Assembly (NCBI GenBank): GCA_023014485.1
Contig: JAJOZX010005521.1
Location: 277,095 to 341,094 of the forward strand
Length of the DNA stretch: 64,000 bases
Direction of reading: 5' to 3'
Source: Bathynomus jamesi
Taxonomy: Eukaryota > Arthropoda > Malacostraca > Isopoda > Cirolanidae
Part shown: piece by piece, positions 25,101 through 34,383 of the stretch
How the letters are laid out: every line of letters starts with the position of its first letter
Numbering within the stretch: the first letter of the stretch is position 1
Position numbers and translations under genes: made by a program
The notes under the pieces: generated by a model
What the model was told of the DNA's origin: nothing
What the model saw: only the letters and a program-made list of their open reading frames with translations
Databases searched by the model: none

Positions 25101-28100
25101 AACATTTTACACATTAAGTCTGTAGAAGGAAACATACCTTGGGGCAAAATGGCTGTAACGTTGTTGGTCAACATGTTTGTATTTATGTTCATGGTTATTA
25201 CTTTATCAAAGTACACATTCGTCGTCACGAGTGATCTTCGTCCAGGAGCAAAAATTTAGTTTTGTAATCGTTGTACGGAATTCCATTCAGCTTAAAAATG
25301 CGAATAATTAGTTGGAAGTCCCTTTTCCTTACAAGAGTTACACATTTTAACTATGAAATTAAACTTTATGGTTATATTTAAAACTTTATATTGACTACAT
25401 TAACATCTAAGGCTACACCATAGTGAAGTTGTGTACACATCTATAATTATAGACAGTTTTACCTCTTCAAGATCAATTGACAAAATATTGCTATCATTGG
25501 CAATCATTTTGGGGACTCTGATGGAGGCACTTATGTGTTGGTCCGTTTCAAAAGTCATGAGAGTAGGCAACTGAGATTCCAAGCTTTTCATTTTATTCTG
25601 AAAATAAGTTAAAAAGTTTCGTCGGTATGTGGTAGGATTGATTACTGCACCCCGAACGCGAGGGGTGTAAGGGGAGGATCCAGTACACTTTACAAACTAG
25701 GTTTTGGACGATAATTTGTGAAAGCAAAATGGGAATATTCTTTTTCCTTAATTCCTCTATTATGACTAAGGGAAATAACTTCCTCAATGCAATCCTTAAG
25801 TCAGCTTTTCACATTTAAGACAAAACGTTTTGGGCCAAAACATCATGCCCTTCTACAATGAGTAAATTAAGAGTTTATCACCGATCTGACCATATACCTG
25901 TCAATAATTGTATTAAGAATAATCAAAGATGAAAGTTTCAAGAACTGCAGTTCCGAACACTTACACCGAGTGACATGACCTTCGTTGAGAGTTCATTTAT
26001 CCGTGATGTCATTGCTATAAATTCTTCAGGTGGTTGTAGGGCTAAATTCTTGCCTTGAATTTCACCTTTAACTTCGAGCGATTTAAATGAAACTGGTTGA
26101 GATAAAACCTAAAAGTTAATAAATAATGTTAATTTAGGAATAAACATTTGTCCCTGAACAAATATTTACCGAAGCCTTTGAACAATCTTTAGAAAATTCT
26201 GTGCTTTGTGAACTTAAGACAACAGAACTTAAAAACTGGGATGTTTTATGTAGGCCTGCATATAAAGCTATACCCTGTTTGTTGCGACACGTTGCCTTCA
26301 AATAAAATAAAAAAAACTAAATTCTTGGACACAGCCACATTTTCATTCAAATCTGGCGCGCGACCTTTTAGCTAGGAATACAAGGCAAAATATTCCGACC
26401 ATCCATACATAGGAAAATTTAAATACGTGCGTCGGTATTTGGATCAGCAGTTTCCGGATGCTTGGATTGGTCGGCGTGGTCCTGTGGAGTGGCCTCCCAG
26501 ATCCCCAGATCTCACCCCCCATTGATTTCTATCTTTGGGGGCACTTGAAGGCCATGGTGTATCAGGAAAAGATACGAGACATAAATCATCTAAAGGAACG
26601 TATCACCAACGCCATTACAAGCATAACGTCAACTGTGCTAATGCGTGTTCATCAACAGTGGGGAACACGTATTGAAATGTGTTTTCAAAACAATGGCAAC
26701 CATGTAGAGCATATTATATAAATAAAAATGGTTGTCCATAAAAAAAATGTTTATTTTTCCTATGTATGGAAACTTACGGCCCACCCTGTATATTAAATTA
26801 TTAAAAGTACCAATGAACAAATATCAAATTTTTTAGAGAGATTCCACATTTTCAACGGGTTAATCTTCGACAACTTCACGAATACTTCTGGAGGCGACTA
26901 CACCCATAGGTGTAGTATACAGACATGACCGAAGTCGGGTGCAATACAAATATCTCTGGCATAATTTTGACTAGTTCTAATTTAATTTTATTTGTAACTT
27001 ATGAAGGAAATACACTATTTTCAATTAAAGAAAGTACAAGAGCTATTCAAGGCTTCATTATTACTAGTCTACAGGGTGGGCCGTAAGTTTCCATACATAG
27101 GAAAAATAAACTTTTTTATGGACAACCATTTTTATTTATATATGCTCTACATGGTTGCCATTGTTTTGAAAACACATTTCAATACGTGTTCCCCACTGTT
27201 GATGAACACGCATTAGCAGTTGACGTTATGCTTGTAATGGCGTTGGTGATACGTTCCTTTAGATGATTTATGTCTCGTATCTTTTCCTGATACACCATGG
27301 CCTTCAAGTGCCCCCAAAGATAGAAATCAAGGGGGGTGAGATCTGGGAGGCCACTCCACAGGACCACGCCGACCAATCCAAGCATCCGGAAACTGCTGAT
27401 CCAAATAAAAACAAACGTTTAAATTTTCCTATGTATGGAAACTTACGGCCCACCCTGTATAAAGCTACTAAAATGCCAGACAACAAACCTAGAGGACTCT
27501 TGTGAAGTTTACCTTTCCCACAGTGATCGCCTTTACCACTCCAAAATACTTTGTCTTCAGGCTGTATTAAGTTATTAACGAACCTTTGCCTGACCTACAT
27601 AACTTTTTAATAATTACCTAGTTTTTTACTAGCTTGCATTAAACCATGAACAGAAAAGTGGCTGTGGAATTTTTTGATCTAATTTTTATTTCTAATCATT
27701 CCAAAAGTTCCATTTTACCTGGTCTTTATTAGATGTTAAAATCAATCCTTCGCTAATGACTTTCAGGAAGTTGTCGATGCGTAGTTGTTGTCTCTTTAAG
27801 GTGGTTTCAAGTTCATCTAAACACTTTTCAACTTCATCTTCCGAAGGGGAATCCATTTGCATTTCAGAGCCTAAGTTTAAAAGTAAAATCTAATTTTAGT
27901 GATGGTTTAATAATTCAAAATAATAATAACCTAAATTATAAATGAACGGTTACCAAAGACTATATTGTATGATACAAGAGCTTCAAAAGGGATAAAAAGT
28001 ACTTAGGTAGTTATATCCCTTAAGAACAATCGACAAATTAACAGCAAGCTTGGGTATCTTTTCAACCAAGCATTTTGGGTGAACACCCGAATTGAACTTT

Positions 28101-31100
28101 CTACCTATGGAATGAAGGCAAAGTAGGAAAATATATTCAGTCAATTTCAAATGAGATCCAATTCTTACTGGAATATTGAAACTTCAGCTGCGTGAAACGA
28201 ACGTCTTGACCCGACGAGGTTTGGCAATAGAGGACAAAAACCACCCTCTCTTCTTCCGGAATAGAAAAAATTTCGCTAGTGTTTTCGCAAGATGTGCTGT
28301 AATGCCAAAGCGATTTGAAATTTCCTTCCAGATTTTGATCGTACAAGGAAATATTTCCCTAAAAAAAGAATATTGCCATTAATTTAATTGTTCCATCCCT
28401 TTTCACCTGCTCGCTCATATTTCCTCGAAATACACAAAGCATCAACATTAGTTACTTTTGCGTGTACTGTAGTTGGGTAAAAGTTAAAAATATGTCAAGG
28501 AATGCCAAAAACTTAATTTGAAAAAGACCTTCATAAATTAGACTCATGAACTATTTCATATCAATTACAAGTTTCTTGTTCTTACCTGGTTACCAAACAC
28601 AAGGAAGTTTCTGAAGAGGAGACTAAAGGATGCTCCATATTGCGTTTCAGATTCGGTAAGAAACTCCCTCATTTTTAAAAACTTCTCTACCAAAAGAAAT
28701 AAAATTTTATTTTTCAAGTGAAAGAATGCAATAAGCAACTTTGTTTAAATGCTCTGTTCAATCGTATTGAATTTGTTGCTGGGCTTTTGAGATTTAGGGG
28801 TGACACTATTTACAAGCAATTTTTAACTTCAGCAAGATTCCATAAGGTAAATCTAAAGTTCGTACGGGTACTTTAAAGAATTACTAATTTGTATGTTATA
28901 GGCCTTTGGTGAAAACAAGGATTTAGACATTTTTTATCCAATACTTGCATATTAATGTACAGACAACTACCAAAGTCGATACAATGTATACAGACTTTAA
29001 TAACCGATGATACAAACTTTTAAACCAGAAGATCTCTGCGTTTCCTTCCTTCACCAAAATCAGGAACAGTTTCTCTGAAAGTTCATCTTTAAATATAACA
29101 CTGTTTTGCGCCTCGTTTGAAAGTTTCTGGATTTCCTTCATCGTCTGTGCCTTTGAATCATAGAGCGAAACCACCACATTCTGCAAAGACAATACACGAA
29201 ACTTTACCATACACAAGGTACACTGCGATAAAAAGTACTTAAGCCGAGCAAGTTTTGATCCTTCAATTAAGTACAAGTACCCCAGGAATCTGCATAATTA
29301 CGCTACTTAAAAATAAAGCTGAAAATACGATAAAAATATCCTATTATTGTCAACCTAAAATAAACTTTGCTGCTTTACTTTGATCGTACAAACCTAAATG
29401 GGAATTCATTCATCTGCAGGAATTATGGAACACCTCGGTTGTGATAGATAGTTAATTCTGGGACACCCTGTATATTTCAATGAAATCGGACAAATTTAAT
29501 AAAAACCGACATAATTTTGTGTTTATTACTAAATTATGATACAAAAACAAATATTTATAAATCATAAGTCAAAACTTTATTGAGAAGTTTCAACATGTGC
29601 ACCGTCTGTATCTCTGCAAATTTCAAATCTATCCTCAGCGCTGCGAAACACATTTTGAAGCATTTCAGGTGTTATCTCCCGCACTGCCAACTGGATGCGT
29701 TCTTTAAGTTCAGCTAAACTATTGATCTTTTGGCGATAAACCTTTGTTTTTATGAAACCCCATGCAAAGAAATCCAGGGGTGTCAAATCCGGAGAACGCG
29801 GAGGCCAAGGTAGAGGTCCTCCACGTCCAATCCACCGATTCGGAAGGCGTCTGTTGAGGTATTCTCGAACAATTAGAGCATAATGACATGGTGCTCCATC
29901 TTGTTGAAACAACATTATCAAGAATGCCATCAAGAAGCTGTGGTTCGAGAAACTGCTGAAGCATATCAAGGTAGACGGTACCTGTTACAGTTGCTTCCGC
30001 AAAGAATAGGCCATAAATTTTGGATTTGGTCATTCCAAGCCACACGTTAACTTTTGGAGTCTCTTTGCCATTCTATGACTTCAGACGGTCTTTCATTGGA
30101 CCAGATAATGAAAAAATTATGAAAATAAAATTATGAAAATAAAATTATGAAAAAAATTTAGAAATTTATACATTAACAAATATTAAACATGATAAACATA
30201 AATAAGTGTTTTTAAAAAATGTCAGATTTCATTGAAACAGTTAATTCTGGGACACCCTGTATTTGCAAAAGTTTGGTTGAAATTTTAACCACTTTTAAAA
30301 GTCTTAAGACCACCTAACAGCGAAGGGAAAAATATTAAATCCACACAACCTTCGAAGTCACAAACGAATAAGTTTGAGTGAGAAGCCATTTTGAATTTTT
30401 GACATGCGCAATCAGCAAGTCAGCCATGAACTACTTACCTTGTTGCATCTGAAGATAACGTAAGTGCTTCCTTTAAAGACAAAACTCGTGATGTCCACTT
30501 TATGAGCATTACAGGGAAGAGCTTCATCAAATGAGATCCTTAGAAATCTTCCTTTGAATGAAAATATCCTGGGCGTAACAAGAGGCTTTATTTGAGAGTA
30601 AAATTTTAGGTCGTCTATTAGATTATTACGTTCCAAACATAGACCTTAGAACAGAAATTTCCTATTCAAGAAAATTAAGACATTCAAACTTACTGCATGT
30701 ACTTAGTTCAAACCATTTGTACTTAATATTATAAGGTTAAATAAATTTCTCAAGCACTAAAACTGTAATCCAAGTTCTACTTACTCTATTCTTCCCTGGT
30801 CGTCCGCCATCAAGGAATTGTTCACCGACGTCACAAGGAGGGTTGGTCGATTTTCATGGAAGAAAGAGTGGACGCCACTAATAAATCCGTTGTAAAGAGG
30901 AAGAACTTGATGTAACGCGCGTTGTTGAGCGTTCACTTCGTCTAAACTCACTTTAGTGATTAACACCATCCTTGCTTCAGACGAAGTTTCAAATATCCAT
31001 ACATTACCTTCGTCGGTGAGGACCTGTCCAGTTATATTTAATTTTAAAAAGTAAGTTATATTTGAAAGAAAAAATTGTTTATTTTCATTTAAACTGGCAG

Positions 31101-32644
31101 GAGTTCATTATCACGAACAAGTGTCCAGTGAAAGTTGCTATCAACATTAATTTCCTATACATATAGGAACCTTTTAGTCTACAGTATACGATGTTACTTC
31201 GCCACCCAAGATTAGTCAAGTACAAGGTTTAGTGCTTTTAAATAGGAAAGACGGGTAGTAAAGTTTACTGGATATTAAATATGCATAGAAAAAAAATTAC
31301 ATTTAAGAAGTCTATATCCTTTAAGAAATTCAAGTGATTGCTCCTCACTGCTTCGTCTAGGAAAACTTCCTCGCCAGAAAATGTAATTGTGAAAATGCAA
31401 GTTTCACTGGAAAAAAAAAAGTCATTAAATAAATTTAAAATTTTGCATTTTTTTACTCTACCATTCTTTTCCCTCCGCTCTAAAATGCATGAAATTGAGA
31501 AGGATTTCTAAGTTAATGAAAATCCTGAAAGTCAATAAAACTAGGTTTAATCGAGATTTAATCAGTGTACCAACTTTAATGACTGACGTCAGACTATATT
31601 CAATCTCGGGGGACATCATGCAAGAAAGTATTGAAAACCAGTTTCTGATTCTAACCCTAAAATTCAGTTACCAAGTCGCTAGACAGCATTAAATCCTTCA
31701 ACCGTATACGGAGAAAGTCCTCCAAACCCCTATGTGAAGTAAAACTGAAGAATCTGTGAAATGTCTATCTTTAAATATGTTCACTCAAAATAAAATGCGC
31801 ATCACAAAGGCGTCATTGGGCCACGTCCGGAGCATGTCATTTTCACCACTACACCATCCGAATGGCGTGCTCGGAGAAGCGACCTAGCGACGCCAGAAGG
31901 AAACCACCTCCGTGATGCATATTTTACTTGTTTTGATATTAAAAACTAGTTATTGTTCACTACAAAATTTTACTTTCTTCCTGCTGCAACCAGCAGAGAT
32001 CCTCGACTCCATTGAACAACTCTGAAGACCTCGAATTTGCTTAAGGAAGAGGAATCTACGGAAAATTCCATGGGTAAAATTCTTTCGCTTAACGTCAAGA
32101 CAGGCAGCTCTTCTGAAGGAAAGAAATTTTACGGAATCAAAAAAGTTTCACTAATCCTAAAAGTGAACCAAACAGTCATAAAATTAAAGTGGTAAAGCAG
32201 CTGTAGCAGTTCATGAAAGTTACAAAACTATTCTTGTAGACTAAGATAGTTAACACGACACTAGTAGTAGTAAAGTCAGGATACAATTTTACTTTCATCA
32301 CACCAGTGAAAGTAGTTAAGAAATTTTAGTTCAACTATACTCACCCGCTTTGAGCTTTTGAATTTTCTTTTCGAACGAATTTGCAATGGCTATTTGAGCT
32401 TCCTCAAAAATATTTTCAATTTCCTTTGCATTTCCTTCTGTATTTGGACTTCCCTGCAAATATTTGTTGAAAAAATTACACTTGAAGTTTAAGTGTAACA
32501 ACTTAAAATATTTGTACTGTTGCATAGTAATTTCAATAAAAATATTTCTGGTGTAAACAAAATTAAAAAACCTACGTTTTCCAATTGCTTGGAATAGACC
32601 ATACAATAAAGATGCAAGATGAAAATTAAAATCTTGAACTCCAT
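5967..32644 (-). CDS. Large secreted protein: two EAR/EPTP-like regions flanking NG-turn repeats
   Basis: About 41 exons, about 2,050 codons. Exons from 5' to 3': 32576-32644, 32345-32453, 31974-32112, 31462-31524, 31301-31406, 30785-31023, 30439-30644, 29018-29180, 28586-28686, 28169-28358, 27719-27870, 25965-26108, 25463-25597, 25138-25290, 23601-23832, 23267-23462, 22823-23044, 22487-22653, 22339-22440, 18303-18430, 17970-18066, 17705-17830, 17372-17468, 17024-17184, 16583-16773, 16307-16499, 16000-16157, 15573-15753, 15063-15175, 14547-14748, 11771-11918, 10991-11120, 10658-10854, 10441-10528, 9958-10130, 9455-9561, 8977-9137, 8678-8873, 6968-7105, 6234-6387, 5967-6101 (stop TGA). Donors and acceptors fit and phases agree at nearly all junctions. 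Unresolved: 30785/30439, 14547/11771 and 6968/6234. One-base frame breaks occur in five exons. The function is unknown; secretion is inferred from the signal peptide. Size and layout invite comparison with Drosophila closca, fs(1)Nasrat and fs(1)polehole eggshell proteins, but that is from memory and untested. Confidence 0.85.
6388..6967. other. Intron of the large gene, possibly hiding a short exon
   Basis: The upstream exon ends in phase 0 while the downstream exon needs a one-base carry-in, so either a small exon lies here or there is another one-base error. On the minus strand a candidate 'IHSVFVAFDA' lies near 6520-6560 but runs into a stop. At 6880-6897 'ACGTAAAGCTGTAGAT' is shared with the 5S-type SINE near 24390, so a SINE tail is also present. 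Confidence 0.35.
7182..8353 (+). mobile_element. Mariner element with broken transposase
   Basis: The left end CAGGGTGTACATAAAGTC and the reverse complement of the right end CAGGGTATACTTAAAGTC form inverted repeats, each flanked by TA. Inside, in several frames: 'EERVAIVIWRIEGKKYNDI', 'DEARSGRQ', 'FSDEATFHTWGKVNRHN', 'HDGAPCHYAKIVQDYLNG'-like text near 7955, and 'SPDLTPLDFFAWGFIKS' near 8065, so the catalytic core is recognisable. Stops and frameshifts break it throughout. It occupies the intron between exons 38 and 39 of the large gene, in the opposite orientation. Confidence 0.85.
9719..9838. repeat. Small mariner-type MITE
   Basis: CAGGGTGGCCATAAAGTTCGG at the left faces TTTCCAGACTTTATGGCGACC at the right, an imperfect inverted repeat around about 75 bp. 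It lies in an intron of the large gene and has no coding capacity. Confidence 0.6.
10441..26108 (-). CDS. Central NG-turn repeat region of the large gene (exons 12-34)
   Basis: Roughly 1,150 residues built from units of about 45-65 residues. Each has a beta-rich run of the type 'V.G.(V/L).V' leading into a turn such as VNGINV, VNGLDL, INGFDP, FNGFKV, LNGVAL, INGKKL, LNGENF, INGISL, IDGCNL, INNYPV, IDGLIA, INGLRL or VNGIYL, then a short helix-like segment and often 'Q-I-I-T-G' (TDQIITG, SQVITG, GDQIVTG, SRKVITG). Exon ends frequently fall in or next to the NG turn or the 'TG' strand, as expected of a repeat that grew by exon duplication. Cysteines are rare. The pattern suggests an elongated beta-rich rod. 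I do not know a named domain for it. Confidence 0.8.
12100..14010 (+). mobile_element. Degenerate copy of a repeated arthropod ORF family of unknown function
   Basis: Broken frames give 'MPKSAKIATVCYICGTLTL' at 12331, 'RARYLHGSKALVLVW'-like text near 12480, 'LPPLHIKLGLMKQFTKAL' at 13485, 'FVGPQIRQLMLD' near 13620, 'AWRAFKNVRSGLVG' near 13700 and 'KMSVKTHFLYSHLL' near 13800. I recognise this order as a multicopy ORF found widely in arthropod genomes, usually annotated as uncharacterised and suspected to belong to a mobile element. Several stops and frame changes make this copy dead. The ends could not be fixed; they lie between exons 30 and 31 of the large gene. Confidence 0.55.
18659..18898. 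mobile_element. hAT MITE, 8-bp target duplication
   Basis: Starts CAGTGGTGTAGTC and ends with GACTACACCACTG, exact 13-bp inverted repeats. CCCCTAAT flanks it on both sides (18651-18658 and 18899-18906). The 240-bp interior has no coding frame. The 8-bp duplication and CAG...CTG ends are diagnostic of hAT. It sits in the 3.9-kb intron between exons 19 and 20. Confidence 0.93.
19003..19528. mobile_element. hAT MITE, 8-bp target duplication
   Basis: Ends are CAGTGGCGGACCTAC and GTAGATCCGCCACTG, inverted with one mismatch. ATCAGACC flanks both sides (18995-19002 and 19529-19536). The interior is markedly GC-richer than its surroundings (19020-19300), which creates spurious open frames on both strands. 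'GGGCCCC' and 'CTGAAGCTT' motifs recur in inverted orientation towards both ends. Confidence 0.93.
19747..19996. repeat. Palindromic repeat family, full hairpin (copy B)
   Basis: Two arms of about 107-110 bp (19747-19857 and 19889-19996) are inverted copies of each other around a short AT loop. Each starts with GGTACTTGTAGGTTCTC, runs through a C-rich patch and the TTCGTT/AACGAA core, and ends TCAAGGGCGTACAGTTGATC. No coding capacity. Single-stranded it would form a long hairpin. Confidence 0.9.
20157..21075. mobile_element. Rearranged mariner with head-to-head transposase halves
   Basis: The ends are CAGGGTGTCCCAGAATTAAC and its inverse, flanked by TA. Inside, 20340-20500 codes on the plus strand for 'SPKVNVWLGMTKSKIYGPFF' and 'DMLQQFLEPQLLDD', while 20520-20910 codes on the minus strand for the same region plus 'FQQDGAPCHYALIVREYLNR'. 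The same stretch is therefore present twice in inverted orientation around 20500-20690. The N-terminal DNA-binding half and the C-terminal end are missing. A related, differently rearranged copy is at 29448-30259. Confidence 0.88.
21078..22288 (+). mobile_element. Tc1-like element with internally deleted transposase
   Basis: Inverted ends TACTGGTCAAAAAAAGAAAC and GTTTCTTTTTTTGACCAGTA, flanked by TA (21076-21077 and 22289-22290). The left TA is also the right TA of the preceding mariner, so one element used the other's target site. From about 21410 the frame gives 'GMLDAGMSAVQVAQRMHVHP' and 'RRGRPRVTTQRQDRHI', the paired-type DNA-binding region and AT-hook. A second frame from 21800 gives 'LLQQDNARPHAARLVQAYL' and 'WPAFSPDMSPIEHAWDELER', carrying the second D and the E. 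The stretch with the first catalytic D is deleted around 21770-21800, so it cannot be autonomous. Confidence 0.93.
24372..24545 (-). repeat. SINE with a 5S rRNA-like head
   Basis: On the minus strand the sequence reads GATCAACGAAGTTAAGC followed by GGGTCTGAGTAC and, after a 5-base insertion, TAGTTGGATTGGTGACCG. GAAGTTAAGC and the TTGGATGGGTGACC-type block are the A-box and C-box regions of the 5S rRNA internal promoter, in the right order and about the right spacing. It then continues with a non-5S body (TGTGTCCAGGTTTATC, TACGTAAAGCTGTAGG). This is the arrangement of 5S-derived (SINE3-type) elements. Confidence 0.7.
24770..24850 (-). repeat. SINE fragment related to the 5S-like family
   Basis: Minus strand: ACACCGCTTCCCGTTAGATC AG-type text, then CCAGGAAGCGATG and GGTAGTTGTATGGATGAGAG. 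It matches the head of the copies at 32745 and 56884 but lacks the 5S A-box part and most of the body. Confidence 0.5.
26391..26788 (+). mobile_element. Truncated mariner, transposase C-terminal part
   Basis: The frame at 26458-26721 reads 'ISPPIDFYLWGHLKAMVYQ', then 'RDINHLKERITNAITSI' and 'MCFQNNGNHVEHII' and stop; this is the last third of a mariner transposase. The right end is ...CTTACGGCCCACCCTG. The left begins within the family's subterminal ATACATAGGAAAATTTAAA, so the outermost bases and the N-terminal two thirds are missing. Confidence 0.85.
27072..27457 (-). mobile_element. Internally deleted mariner, same family, intact ends
   Basis: CAGGGTGGGCCGTAAGTTTC at the left and its inverse at the right, with TA on each side. 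The 386-bp interior codes on the minus strand for the C-terminal transposase ('DFYLWGHLKAMVYQEKIRD', 'HLKERITNAITSI'). It is nearly identical to the copy at 26391-26788 but in opposite orientation, both in one intron of the large gene. Confidence 0.9.
27719..32453 (-). CDS. N-terminal EAR/EPTP-like propeller region of the large gene (exons 2-11)
   Basis: Successive strands of the form 'hydrophobic run - turn - hydrophobic run' appear: 'FEVFRVVQWSRGSLLVAAG', 'TDEGNVWIFETSSEARMVL', 'HQVLPLYNGFISGVHSFF' with 'RPTLLVTSV', 'ITSFVFKGSTYVIFR', 'KLFLILVKEGNAEIFWF', 'RVVFVLYCQTSSGQDVRF'. The spacing and the 'LLVA/LLVTS' endings resemble EAR/EPTP repeats, which form seven-bladed propellers in LGI and TSPEAR proteins. 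The last exon (27719-27870) and the two that follow read as a short coiled coil ('EVEKCLDELETTLKRQ', 'RINELSTKVMSLG', 'KMKSLESQL'). The propeller assignment is inference by eye; an exact blade count needs a structure prediction. Confidence 0.6.
29448..30259 (-). mobile_element. Mariner with deleted N-terminal half and a flipped left terminus
   Basis: The minus strand carries 'MWLGMTKSKIYGLFFAEATV', 'FQQDGAPCHYALIVREYLNR', 'RSPDLTPLDFFAWGFIKTKV' and 'EDRFEICRDTDGAHVETSQ' then stop, the C-terminal half of the transposase seen also at 20157-21075. The right end is normal. At the left, the outer 25 bases (29453-29476) are inverted relative to expectation and directly abut the subterminal TTTCAATGAAATCGGACA. 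It lies in the intron between exons 7 and 8 of the large gene. Confidence 0.88.
32591..32644 (-). other. Signal peptide of the large gene
   Basis: The first exon codes for 23 residues. The start is the ATG at 32644-32642, followed by MEFKILIFILHLYCMVYS, a hydrophobic stretch with an acceptable cleavage site after the final serine. An AG lies 2 bases before the ATG, so an upstream non-coding exon is possible. The exon ends at a GTAGGT donor. Confidence 0.8.
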
Positions 32645-32744
32645 TGCTGAAAATTCAGAAAATTTAATAGTAAATCTGAAAAGTTATTCACCCATTATAA
32701 AAAATGGGCAGTCTTAGGATTGTTTAACTTCATAACACAAGGTC

Positions 32745-32890
32745 ATATCACGGAGGACCATCATCCATACAACTACTGACCAGACCCAACGTCGCTGATC
32801 TAACGAGAAGTGTTAACGTGGCTACAGCGAAGCAACGTGGCTACAGCGAAGCATTATAACGTCATGGAAACAGGACGATCCTACATTACA
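32745..32890 (-). repeat. SINE related to the 5S-like family
   Basis: Minus strand: GTTAGATCAGCGACGTTGGG then TCTGGTCAGTAGTTGTATGG and ATGATGGTCC. The block resembles the 5S C-box end. Upstream, GCTTCGCTGTAGCCACGTT is present twice in tandem. Located about 100 bp 5' of the large gene's start codon. Confidence 0.6.
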
Positions 32891-34380
32891 GACGAAACAC
32901 TGATGGTTTCCACAAAGATCTCCCCAAAAATAATCTACATTTGAACTCTTATAGGTTACAGTTTCTCAATTTATACTTTAATTGCAGCCCCACTTTGAAC
33001 TTAAGATGCTCCAATAATTACCCAGTTCTTTAAAAATAGAAAAAAAACCGATTGTCATCAGTTTATGAACCCCTTTCGTACGATAATTTAACTAGAGATA
33101 ATTAACTACGTAGCAGAATTTCCTTTATACAAACATTCATCAGACATTTCAAATATATGTATTTACATTTCGCTTTCCACACCAATACAAAAATTAGAGA
33201 AAACAGAACTACTTTCAAAGCCTAATTATTATAGTTTAGGAGTACAACGAATGGTTTCTATTATATAAAATACTGTATACAATTTTCTCCCAGGTCCGTG
33301 TGTATTTTTAACTTATCACTAAAGCCTATATAATTACGAAACCTGCCACCAGTATAACTGATGATAAAAAAAAAAAAAAAAAAAAAAAAAACTGGTTATA
33401 TAAAGCAATTATACAATTTTATTAATCTACGTATACCATTATTATTAGTACAAACGTAAAAATTTATAAAAATTTTAAGTAAATTAATAATATCCAACGT
33501 ATTGGAATAAAATGTCGTAACTAACCAAAAAATAATGCGACTTGAATTTATAAAAATATTTGTAGGTAACCTTGTTAAAATATCAACATCACAACTTTAA
33601 CTCCAAAATTACTAATGACTACGAATGCAACTATGAAAAAACATCAGATACACGAGAAATAAGTTCAGTTTCGTGGTTCTTGGTTTCGCCTCATCAAAAT
33701 TTGGTTAGTTGTGGCTTTTTGTGTGTGAAATGAATCCACCAATAAGGATCATTGAACGAGTAGAATATAAATATATACAGAGGATTGACAAAAGTAAATA
33801 GACACCTAAGGTTTTTGTCTTTTTTTATTTGATAATAAAAGTCTATAAATAATAACATATTTATTGAATCAATATTATTTACAATTTTACCCCTTTAGAT
33901 TATGCGAGGGTGACGCACATTCTGATATTCCATTGATAAGCTTTGACATTTGTTTTCAACATAATCATCATCGTGCTGTCTATTTACTTTTCGGGTTTCA
34001 AAGGAATTTGAGATTATTAATTTTTTCTCTAATTGCAAAAGATGTTCAAACTGCATGGCATGCAGCTCTTTACATATGTACAGTAGATTCTGTCGCGTAC
34101 GGATGTAAGGACATTAACAAACTGTCCCTTAGAGATGCTCTGGTTCTGTCTTCTCTGGATAATGGCGGTGATGGTAAATAAACAATATATATGTATATAT
34201 ATGAAAACAAATAGGATATTTAGGATTAGCTGTGGGCAAATATTCAAAGAGAAATAGTCATTCCTCAGATATCTTTATATAAACTTTGTATGTTTGTTTG
34301 TACCATTTTCATTAGAAAATTTTACTATTACCATTTATAGTTGTCATTTACAGTAATGTATTTTGAATAATACCAGCAAA
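32891..34380. other. AT-rich gene-free stretch
   Basis: No gene supported. It contains a poly(A) run of 26 at 33365-33391. Near 33780, ACAGAGGATTGACAAAAGT looks like the terminus of a Tc1/mariner element whose partner end I could not find. The promoter of the large minus-strand gene should lie in its left part, but no motif is convincing. Confidence 0.4.
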
Positions 34381-34383
34381 AGT

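Larger units (their letters stand above)
23833..25137. other. Intron of the large gene with two 5S-type SINE copies
   Basis: No exon is seen between 23833 and 25137. The phases of the exons either side agree once one base in each exon is allowed for. The only structure recognised is the SINE material at 24372-24545 and 24770-24850. Confidence 0.5.

Noticed and set aside
10441..26108. NG-turn repeats as a phage tail-fibre-like or horizontally acquired protein
   Set aside because: The repeats are spread over many eukaryotic exons with a signal peptide; no bacterial features seen.
31673..31724. Extra exon of the large gene reading LEDFLRIRLKDLM on the minus strand
   Set aside because: It has usable splice sites but breaks the phase, whereas joining exon 31974-32112 directly to 31462-31524 keeps it.
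5967..32644. The large gene as a pseudogene
   Set aside because: Almost all splice sites and phases are intact over about 40 introns; single-base breaks alone do not fit long decay.
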